A stretch of 14,169 nt of DNA from an uncultured Ruminococcus sp. (lineage in GTDB: Bacteria; Bacillota; Clostridia; Lachnospirales; Lachnospiraceae). Where the stretch lies: contig USFD01000083.1 of NCBI GenBank assembly GCA_900553885.1, forward strand, positions 1 to 14,169, read 5' to 3'. The translations under genes and the position numbers were made by a program. Of this stretch, positions 5,539 through 11,080 are shown piece after piece (positions within the stretch are counted from its first letter, which is position 1; each line of letters starts with the position of its first letter). Under the pieces are notes generated by a model that made no database searches, was not told where the DNA came from, and saw only the letters and a program-made list of their open reading frames with translations.

Positions 5539-6459
5539 TTAATACGTCAGATTACTGATATTGAAGGCGGTATTCAGACCGTCCCCCAGGACCACACGGG
5601 ATCCCTTGATCTCAATCACCTTGTAATATTTTTTAGTAACGGAAGAAATCAGTTTCACACCATCATATGAAACAGCTGTTTTCGGTTTCGCTTTCATTCC
5701 AACTTTCAGAGTCTTCTTCGTTGTCCCGGAGGATCCTGAAGAAGAGGATGCTTTTACGCCCAACATTTCATTGACCCTTTTCTGAATCGTATTATAGTTA
5801 TACCCAGCTGCCTCAAGTTTTTTCTTACGGTCGTTACCATTTCCCCATTCACCGGCAATAACTTCTTTTGCAATTGTATCCGTGGATTTTTTACCGGTAC
5901 TTGCTGCCGGTTTGTCTGATCCGAAGCCTGAACTGCCGGAGGATGCCGCTTTGCCCGTAATCGCTTCAACAATAGCTGCCGCACATTTGTCAACATTCCA
6001 CTTGCCCTGATCAGTCTTTGAGTCTACAAAACAGCATTCAACAAGAATCGCTGTAGCTTTTGTATTCCGCAGTACATATAGCCCGGAAGATGCTTTCGCG
6101 CCCCTGTTTCTGATGCCCAGTGCTGCAGCAACTTTCTGGCTGACTGCTGCCGCTTTTGTTTTCCCCGTGGCGCTGCCCGTGTAATAAAATACCTCTGTAC
6201 CAGTGCCACCTCCGGCATTCAGATGAATACTGATGTCCAGATCTACTGTATGCTTATTACACTTGGCCACAATGTTAGCCAGGTTTGCACCTACTGTCCT
6301 TCCCGAATCGTCTGTACAGTCATATACAGTGTGTCCTGCAGCTTTAAGCAGCTGGATCACCTTATTCTTTACTTTTCTGTTTTCTGTAACTTCATTAAGA
6401 TACTTGGATGCTCCCGGGACAATGCTGTTATGTCCTGCATGTACATTATACTTTGCCAT
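5539..6459 (-). CDS. Phage endolysin, N-acetylmuramoyl-L-alanine amidase (Amidase_3 plus CW_7)
   Basis: A 306-residue endolysin cutting the amide bond between MurNAc and the stem peptide. Residues 1-172 are an Amidase_3 domain: the zinc-site pattern is His10 (HAGHN), Glu23 or Glu26 (NEVTENR) and His79 (SIHLNAGG), and Glu141 in ILVECCF is the catalytic glutamate. Residues about 193-235 form one CW_7 wall-binding repeat (TIAKEVIAGEWGNGNDRKKK, AGYNYNTIQKRVNEML). A Ser/Gly linker precedes a C-terminal SH3-like stretch (about 249-306), probably a second wall-binding module. There is no signal peptide, so release needs the holin encoded upstream. The ATG at 6459 has AGGAGGAG upstream, and that site lies inside the stop end of the 41-residue acidic gene, suggesting coupled translation. 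Confidence 0.93.
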   Translation of the reverse strand: MAKYNVHAGHNSIVPGASKYLNEVTENRKVKNKVIQLLKAAGHTVYDCTDDSGRTVGANLANIVAKCNKHTVDLDISIHLNAGGGTGTEVFYYTGSATGKTKAAAVSQKVAAALGIRNRGAKASSGLYVLRNTKATAILVECCFVDSKTDQGKWNVDKCAAAIVEAITGKAASSGSSGFGSDKPAASTGKKSTDTIAKEVIAGEWGNGNDRKKKLEAAGYNYNTIQKRVNEMLGVKASSSSGSSGTTKKTLKVGMKAKPKTAVSYDGVKLISSVTKKYYKVIEIKGSRVVLGDGLNTAFNISNLTY

Positions 6460-6462
6460 AAT

Positions 6463-6588
6463 CTACTCCTCCTCTGCAGCTGCTTCCGCTGCCGCAATCT
6501 CTTCCGCCGTCGGTTCTACGTCCATATCCAGCTCCACACCTTCAATATCATCTTTTTCTTCTGCTACCATTGTTTTTTCATCTGCCAT
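6463..6588 (-). CDS. Small acidic protein of the lysis cassette
   Basis: A 41-residue frame beginning MADEKTMVAEEKDD and ending AEEIAAAEAAAEEE. It is strongly acidic, with almost no basic residues and no membrane segment, and the second half looks helical. The ATG at 6588 has AAAGGAG about 11 nt upstream. The last codons (GAG GAG GAG TAG) double as the ribosome binding site of the endolysin, which starts 3 nt after the stop, so translation of the two is probably linked. I do not recognise a family. It may be a genuine peptide or mainly a device to time endolysin translation. Confidence 0.6.
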   Translation of the reverse strand: MADEKTMVAEEKDDIEGVELDMDVEPTAEEIAAAEAAAEEE

Positions 6589-6655
6589 AATATAATTCAC
6601 TCCTTTCCGTTGCGGCGTCGCAACACACAAACAGAACGGTTGCCCGTCCTTTGAT

Positions 6656-6949
6656 CTACTCTGTTTTCTGAACCTGCTTAATGATCTGATTCACATATGT
6701 GCTTAACCCGGCCACTAATATTCCCTGTACGATCGCTGTAAAAATGGCCATTGCGATATTCTGACCGGTATTCAACGGGCAGGTGGCAACCACCCAGACA
6801 GCGCAGATCACAATACCGGCTGCCCCCAGAATAATCGGGATATACTTATCCGGCATAGCCTGGGCCTTTTTCAGGCCAACTCCGACAAAATACAATACTG
6901 CTGCTACGATAATCAATTCCGGTTTCACATAATTCATAATCTGTTCCAT
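6656..6949 (-). CDS. Phage holin
   Basis: A 97-residue membrane protein with three hydrophobic segments (about residues 11-28, 37-58 and 65-86) separated by short charged or polar turns and a basic C-terminus (QIIKQVQKTE). Size, topology and place just before an amidase fit a class I-type holin; it resembles holins of Listeria A118-type phages from memory. The frame opens at 6955 (ATGACTATG), but the ATG at 6949 is preferred because GGAGG lies 7 nt before it, while the first ATG almost touches that site. It follows the holin-like gene with no real gap. It should form the inner-membrane lesion that releases endolysin. Confidence 0.85.
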   Translation of the reverse strand: MEQIMNYVKPELIIVAAVLYFVGVGLKKAQAMPDKYIPIILGAAGIVICAVWVVATCPLNTGQNIAMAIFTAIVQGILVAGLSTYVNQIIKQVQKTE

Positions 6950-6951
6950 AG

Positions 6952-7263
6952 TCATTCCTCCATATCATGCGCCTGTTTGTTCAGGTGCTTTTCAATCTTA
7001 TTTATTGCTTCTGTTACAGGACCGTTGCAGCCCTGCTCCTTCAGTCCCTTCAGGCAGGCCAAGAGTCCATAAGTGACCAAGCACTGTTCTTCATTAATCT
7101 TCCGGATGTCCTCTTCATGGGTTTCTCTGATCTTCTTGAGCTTTTCTTCAAGCTCTTCCGGTTTTTTAAAGAACTTATACGCCGCGATCAGCACTCCTCC
7201 AATCACTCCCAGCGCCCCGATCAGACTACTTGCCGTAATAATTGTCCCTATGCTTATGTACAC
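6952..7263 (-). CDS. Holin-like phage membrane protein with coiled coil
   Basis: A 103-residue protein with an N-terminal membrane segment (IGTIITASSLIGALGVIGGV), then a charged coiled-coil-like region (KKPEELEEKLKKIRETHEED) and a Cys-containing C-terminal part (LACLKGLKEQGCNGPVTEAI). It resembles small proteins next to holins in many Clostridia phages and may be a holin partner or antiholin; no activity can be proved here. The frame opens at ATG 7278, but that ATG is part of the sequence ATGGAGGT that itself forms the ribosome binding site for the GTG at 7263, so GTG is the likelier start. It is first in the lysis unit, just after a terminator. Confidence 0.75.
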   Translation of the reverse strand: MYISIGTIITASSLIGALGVIGGVLIAAYKFFKKPEELEEKLKKIRETHEEDIRKINEEQCLVTYGLLACLKGLKEQGCNGPVTEAINKIEKHLNKQAHDMEE

Positions 7264-7290
7264 GGGTTCTACCTCCATACTATTTTATGC

Positions 7291-7316
7291 ATAAAAATAA
7301 GACCGGTTCACGGTCT
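7291..7316 (-). terminator. Terminator between tail and lysis genes
   Basis: AGACCG and CGGTCU (7316-7311 with 7305-7300) pair around a 5-nt loop in minus-strand RNA, followed by UUAUUUUUAU. It lies 28 bp after the stop of the carbohydrate-binding tail gene. The stem is short, so partial read-through into the lysis genes is plausible and would lower their expression. Confidence 0.7.
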
Positions 7317-7344
7317 GTCTCTGATGCTCATATTCTCACCTGCC

Positions 7345-8028
7345 TTATTCTGTTACTTCCTGCCACAGAGCTTCCGATCCCTGTGCGCCGGGCTCCCAGA
7401 CATTCCCGTCAATCAGAGATTCCCACATTTTGCCTTTGTGGGTTACTCTGTCTCCCATCTGATACGGGTTTGTTGATCCGGGCTGCACCCATTCACCAAC
7501 GCTAGTACCGCCCTGCCCAGGGAGTACTTCCGCAAAGAGTGACGGCGCCGCATCCGGTGCCCAGTCAGCCTGCGAGGTATGCGCCTGCAGAACCTTATAC
7601 AGCTTTCCGTCATATGTCAGATAGTAATCCTTCTGATATGACGCACCATTCCCATCCCATATAGGATAAATATCTTTCACGGTAATGGCCTGCTCATCCG
7701 TCAAATTCTGAGCCTGGATCTGTGCAACAGTGACCGCAGCCTGCACCATAGCTGACTGCGCCTCCGGAGTCTTCTCCGGCTTGTACATTACTATGCCATA
7801 GATTTTTCCGGTATAGATCTCTGTCCGGTAAAACGCTGTATATCCCTCGTACGTGGCAATCGTCTGGCCACGTTCCTGCACGATCATCCGGGATGTACGG
7901 GACGAGTCGGTAAACAGTTCTTTAAGGTGTTCCGGAGTGGTACCAATGACCAGAATACGCAAATAATCGCCGTAAGGCTCTACCTGCTGGACGACAATTT
8001 CAGTTGCATCATTATAAATAAGTTTCAT
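7345..8028 (-). CDS. Tail-tip protein with two CBM5/12-like carbohydrate-binding modules
   Basis: A 227-residue protein. Residues 1-90 form an N-terminal domain of a type seen in Clostridia phage tail genes. Residues about 110-168 (YPIWDGNGASYQKDYYLTYD, GKLYKVLQAHTSQADWAP) and 178-225 (GEWVQPGSTNPYQMGDRVTH, GKMWESLIDGNVWEPG) are two CBM5/12-like modules with the usual Y-x-x-G-D/K, K-x-W/Y-x-x-x and aromatic platform pattern. The start is the ATG at 8028, with AAAGGA 7 nt upstream; an earlier in-frame ATG at 8046 lacks such a site. It likely binds cell-surface glycan together with the tail fibre encoded just upstream. Its start lies only 28 bp from the left inverted repeat of the invertible segment, so inversion does not disrupt it. 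Confidence 0.85.
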   Translation of the reverse strand: MKLIYNDATEIVVQQVEPYGDYLRILVIGTTPEHLKELFTDSSRTSRMIVQERGQTIATYEGYTAFYRTEIYTGKIYGIVMYKPEKTPEAQSAMVQAAVTVAQIQAQNLTDEQAITVKDIYPIWDGNGASYQKDYYLTYDGKLYKVLQAHTSQADWAPDAAPSLFAEVLPGQGGTSVGEWVQPGSTNPYQMGDRVTHKGKMWESLIDGNVWEPGAQGSEALWQEVTE

Positions 8029-8055
8029 GTGATCATCCTTTCTCATATCTATGTG

Positions 8056-8427
8056 TTAAATGCGTCTTTGTCGAAGTTATATTTTGAGCCAGGTGACGAA
8101 ATAGACCTCAATCAGTTAGTTGCAAACGGGTATATCACAAATGGTAAAACACGTATATATGTGACCATACCTGTCGGGAAGCGTCTTGACAATATTAAAA
8201 GCGCAAAAACAAGTCAGGCCAAGGGCGTTATTAGGCAGAATGGAAATTATCTACTCGGAGAAAATGATACAGCGCACGGATTTTCACAAAGCCAAGGAAC
8301 GCTATCGATATTAAAGGATTTAGGGTGTATCAGATATCAGTACGATTTCTCCGGGGCAATTTCCGCAGCTGTAAATAATGATACGATATCGCTGCAGTTT
8401 ACAGGCGGCGTGATTCAGCTTTTGTAA
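8056..8427 (+). CDS. Silent alternative C-terminus of the tail fibre (no own start)
   Basis: A plus-strand frame without a credible start codon or ribosome binding site encodes LNASLSKLYFEPGDEIDLNQ and ends ISLQFTGGVIQLL: 117 residues beyond the shared LNASLS. Its stop (8425-8427) abuts the stop of the minus-strand tail fibre (8428-8430). The first 16 bases (8057-8072) are identical to the minus-strand sequence at codons 164-169 of the fibre and in the same frame, so inversion would splice this module onto fibre residues 1-169. Its style (YDFSGAISAAVNNDTI) is that of a phage tail C-terminal domain. It should be unexpressed in the orientation shown. The upstream frame back to 7927 is only antisense to the next gene and is not part of it. 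Confidence 0.8.
   Translation, partial: LNASLSKLYFEPGDEIDLNQLVANGYITNGKTRIYVTIPVGKRLDNIKSAKTSQAKGVIRQNGNYLLGENDTAHGFSQSQGTLSILKDLGCIRYQYDFSGAISAAVNNDTISLQFTGGVIQLL
8057..8072 (+). repeat. Left inverted repeat of invertible tail-fibre segment
   Basis: TAAATGCGTCTTTGTC, exact inverted match to 8813-8828. It lies 28 bp upstream of the carbohydrate-binding tail gene start. Probable crossover site; no strong internal palindrome is visible, and it does not resemble the Gin/Hin-type sites I know. Confidence 0.9.
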
Positions 8428-9318
8428 TCATGTTCCATTCGTTGCGGTCAACCAAGTTCCCGTTAACCATACGTTAAATCGCGATAATACATTTTCACCA
8501 AGCGCTTCGCTGTAAATGTAATAAGGGGTAGTTTGCCCTAACTCATTTAGCGCGGATAGATATTGGAATTTACCATTTGTGTTAATGCGTCCCACGCACG
8601 GATAGTACCCGCCAGTATTATTATTTTTGCACCATCCAGTTACAGTTGCGGGCTCCGATATCGGTCTATATGCCGTGGTTAACGTTTTTACAACATCTTT
8701 TGCGGGCACATCGGCTGCCTGTAAAATACATTCGTACCCAGATTTGCGATAACAACCGCTCCCGCCGCGTTTTTGCGTTGGTTCTTTACCATCAATTTCG
8801 TCGGACAAATCAGACAAAGACGCATTTAGCGTAGGGATGTCTGGTGATGCAGAAAGCAGACTCACCACTTCGGTCACATTTATCCCGTCCAAATGGACCT
8901 CAAACACAGGGCAATCATCCACAAGATCCCCATTCTGCAGATTTCCTTCTGTATACGCCGGCGCAACCGGGCTTTCGGCATCCGGAGTTCCCATAATCAC
9001 AACCCACTCATTCTCTTCAATACCGGTTTCATCATTTTTGGTGTACCGATTCACAATCAGGTCAATACGCTTCATCCCCTGCGTACCGTTCTGGATTGTT
9101 ACTTCATCATAGGTTCCGATATCCACAATAGACAGGTTGCCATGATGGCTCATTATACCGCTCCGGATCTTCAGCAGATTATTGGAACTCAGTTCTGCTT
9201 CGAGATTTTCACCGCTATTCAGTATATAGCTGCCCTGTCCGACTGTTCCTTCGACCAGCTGCCTGAACTGCTGGCTCGTCACATGAGGGGCTCCAGTCTT
9301 TCCAGACATTATCTTCAT
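8428..9318 (-). CDS. Tail fibre / receptor-binding protein with switchable C-terminus
   Basis: A 296-residue tail protein. Residues 1-163 (MSGKTGAPHVTSQQFRQLVE, MKRIDLIVNRYTKNDETG, VFEVHLDGINVTEVV) form the constant N-terminal part typical of baseplate-attached fibres of Clostridia siphoviruses. Residues 164-169 (LNASLS) are coded by the right inverted repeat. Residues 170-296 are the variable C-terminal domain (RGGSGCYRKSG, ATVTGWCKNNNTGGYYPCVG, WLTGTWLTATNGT), rich in Gly, Asn, Trp and Tyr as in receptor-binding tips. The ATG at 9318 has a GAGAGG site upstream and overlaps the TGA of the preceding gene. The variable part looks more AT-rich than its neighbours. Receptor specificity probably depends on the orientation of 8057-8828. 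Confidence 0.85.
   Translation of the reverse strand: MKIMSGKTGAPHVTSQQFRQLVEGTVGQGSYILNSGENLEAELSSNNLLKIRSGIMSHHGNLSIVDIGTYDEVTIQNGTQGMKRIDLIVNRYTKNDETGIEENEWVVIMGTPDAESPVAPAYTEGNLQNGDLVDDCPVFEVHLDGINVTEVVSLLSASPDIPTLNASLSDLSDEIDGKEPTQKRGGSGCYRKSGYECILQAADVPAKDVVKTLTTAYRPISEPATVTGWCKNNNTGGYYPCVGRINTNGKFQYLSALNELGQTTPYYIYSEALGENVLSRFNVWLTGTWLTATNGT
8813..8828 (-). repeat. Right inverted repeat of invertible tail-fibre segment
   Basis: GACAAAGACGCATTTA, the exact reverse complement of 8057-8072. It covers codons 164-169 of the tail fibre. A second short match lies inside each end: GACGAAAT-N-GA at 8095-8105 and, inverted, at 8792-8802 (10 of 11 positions). Confidence 0.9.
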
Positions 9319-10304
9319 TTTTTATCCTCTCCTTCCAATTTGTAATTTTTCGATTCAACGTCACCGGTCAGTTCATATATGATGTTCTCAACTGGCTTCG
9401 CCATATACATGCCCGTCAGGTAATCCCGTCCGCCCACAATATCGCCAATATCCACACCAATGCCCAGAGCTGCAACATCCATCTTGAAAGTTTTCTTATT
9501 CATCAGCTCCTGCAGCTTCTCAATAGACGCTTCCTCCAGTTCATCTGTTTCTGTTGATGTATTCTCATAGACCTCCGCAATCTCCTGCAGGCCGGTATAA
9601 TATTGTGTTTTACCCAGGCTTCCATCTTTCTGAACATACAAATGCAGTACATTGCGGTCCTGCAGCTCGCCTTTTCCCGTAACAATCAGATGATTCACGC
9701 CGTCACGCTTATCATCCATTGTATAATTCAGCTGGCAGTCCCGGGATAGCTCAATCTGACTCGAATAGTCTACAATCGGCACCGCCTCAATATAGAGATA
9801 CCCGGGCTCATTCTCTTCTCTCTGAAACGTCAGCTTCAACCTGTATCCTTTGCTTTTCAGCATTTTCGTCAAGCCGTCGAGCAGAGTACAGTACCGGTCA
9901 AACTTATAATTACTGACGGTTACGCCGGTATTTTCATGTGATACAACAAAGAGCCCGTCGAATTCAGGCTCGATCAGACTCTTCATGACTGTATGTAATT
10001 CTCCGGATACCGTTTTATAATCCGATCCGGCCGGCGGCTGTATAATCTTCTTGGCCAGACGCCCCCGCCAGGACAGCCCCTTCAATTCTACATAATCCAG
10101 CGTAGTATCTGTCAGGACCTCACCAATAATACCACCATATTCAGTCCCCATAATATAGATCAGACTCGAAAATGTCAGTTCTTCATACCAGTTACTTCGT
10201 GCAATTTGTACCGAAAAGTCACGCTTTCCGTTCAAATCTACGGTCACATTCGCATCTTTAATAAACCCCAGTTCCCGTAGCTCCTTATTTGCCAGTGTCA
10301 CCAT
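9315..10304 (-). CDS. Siphovirus tail protein, ReqiPepy6 Gp37-like (Tal-type)
   Basis: A 329-residue protein with the build of the Gp37-like/Tal N-terminal baseplate family: an N-terminal beta domain (ELGFIKDANVTVDLNGKRDF, EYGGIIGEVLTD, VELKGLSWRGRLAKKIIQPP), a middle domain, and the C-terminal signature ALGIGVDIGDIVGGRDYLTG. Members form the ring that closes the tail tube beneath Dit and carries fibres. The ATG at 10304 has AGGAGG 8 nt upstream and overlaps the Dit stop by 7 nt; its own stop overlaps the tail fibre start (ATGA). It is shorter than full Tal proteins and has no visible hydrolase domain. Confidence 0.85.
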   Translation of the reverse strand: MVTLANKELRELGFIKDANVTVDLNGKRDFSVQIARSNWYEELTFSSLIYIMGTEYGGIIGEVLTDTTLDYVELKGLSWRGRLAKKIIQPPAGSDYKTVSGELHTVMKSLIEPEFDGLFVVSHENTGVTVSNYKFDRYCTLLDGLTKMLKSKGYRLKLTFQREENEPGYLYIEAVPIVDYSSQIELSRDCQLNYTMDDKRDGVNHLIVTGKGELQDRNVLHLYVQKDGSLGKTQYYTGLQEIAEVYENTSTETDELEEASIEKLQELMNKKTFKMDVAALGIGVDIGDIVGGRDYLTGMYMAKPVENIIYELTGDVESKNYKLEGEDKK

Positions 10305-11080
10305 CTTGCTTCCCTCCTTTTCGGGAACAGGATAATGTCAAAGCCAAAGGCACCGGACCAATTGATCCGCAACAGCCCGGAAGGCATTTTCTCAAAAATC
10401 GACTGCTCCAGATACCGATCATGGAATAAATTCTGAACTGTACCGTTTGATAAATGTTTAAATACTGTGCAGTCTCTGCTGTCTATAACCATGTAATCCA
10501 TTGCCTCAAGGGTAGTATAAACCCCGTATGGCCAGCCGTTTACCAATACACGTGGATTAACACACGGGCCATAAATAATCATCTGGAAATCACTGGATGT
10601 AACATGATCCACCTCCCAGACAGCCGTTCCGCTTCTTTCGTCTGCAAAGTCAAACGGAAAATCAAACGGAAAGTCCATTCCATCTGCAGCTACCGCGGAA
10701 GACTGCGGCAGGAATTCCTTTTTTATTTCCGTCATCCATGCCAGTTCCGGAGCTGTAAAAGTCAACTCCACTTCGGCGTAAACATATCCTTTCCAGCTAT
10801 CTTTTACAGATGACTGAACTCGACAGCGCAGGAAAGTATCATTCACATACAGGCATCCATATACGCCTTCTTCGGCATCAACTGCAATTACACTGTATAG
10901 ATATTCCATATTCTGTACAAATTCTGCCCGTTTGCCAAACACGTCAATATTAACTGTTTTTTCATATCCTGAATCTGATTCCTCCCAATCTGCATCAAAC
11001 CAGTCCGCCTCAACTGTCCGAAATGGCGCTTTCGTCAAATTCAGAATTTCACCTTTTGAATTTTTATAATATGCTATCAT
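10298..11080 (-). CDS. Distal tail protein (Dit, siphovirus tail component)
   Basis: A 260-residue protein in the exact genomic place of Dit, right after the tape measure. The N-terminus (KSNKGEIL-like YYKNSKGEILNL) and the aromatic segment MDFPFDFPFDFA ahead of a galectin-like C-terminal half (DFQMIIYGPCVNPRVLVNGW, VIDSRDCTVF, SIFEKMPSGLLRINW) match the siphovirus tail/Dit family. Dit forms a hexameric ring joining the tail tube to the baseplate. The start overlaps the tape measure stop by 4 nt (ATGA), indicating translational coupling. Confidence 0.88.
   Translation of the reverse strand: MIAYYKNSKGEILNLTKAPFRTVEADWFDADWEESDSGYEKTVNIDVFGKRAEFVQNMEYLYSVIAVDAEEGVYGCLYVNDTFLRCRVQSSVKDSWKGYVYAEVELTFTAPELAWMTEIKKEFLPQSSAVAADGMDFPFDFPFDFADERSGTAVWEVDHVTSSDFQMIIYGPCVNPRVLVNGWPYGVYTTLEAMDYMVIDSRDCTVFKHLSNGTVQNLFHDRYLEQSIFEKMPSGLLRINWSGAFGFDIILFPKRREARW

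Larger units (their letters stand above)
8057..8828. other. Invertible tail-fibre C-terminal cassette (772 bp)
   Basis: Two convergent C-terminal coding modules, stop against stop at 8427/8428, are bounded by exact 16-bp inverted repeats. Module A (minus strand, 127 residues after LNASLS) is expressed in the present orientation; module B (plus strand, 117 residues) is silent. Both keep the same codon phase across the repeat. This is the layout of recombinase-driven tail-fibre switching in phages such as Mu and P1, here with unrelated repeat sequence. No recombinase gene is present in the window. Confidence 0.85.

Noticed and set aside
7927..8055. Upstream part of the plus-strand frame 7927-8427 as an independent gene
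   Set aside because: This part is antisense to the carbohydrate-binding tail gene; only the portion from the inverted repeat onward is a real protein module.
8428..8828. Diversity-generating retroelement acting on the tail fibre
   Set aside because: No reverse transcriptase and no template/variable repeat pair are present; inverted repeats explain the structure better.
8893..9345. 150-residue plus-strand frame and similar plus-strand frames across the tail genes
   Set aside because: They are antisense to well-supported tail genes and have no ribosome binding sites or recognisable motifs.
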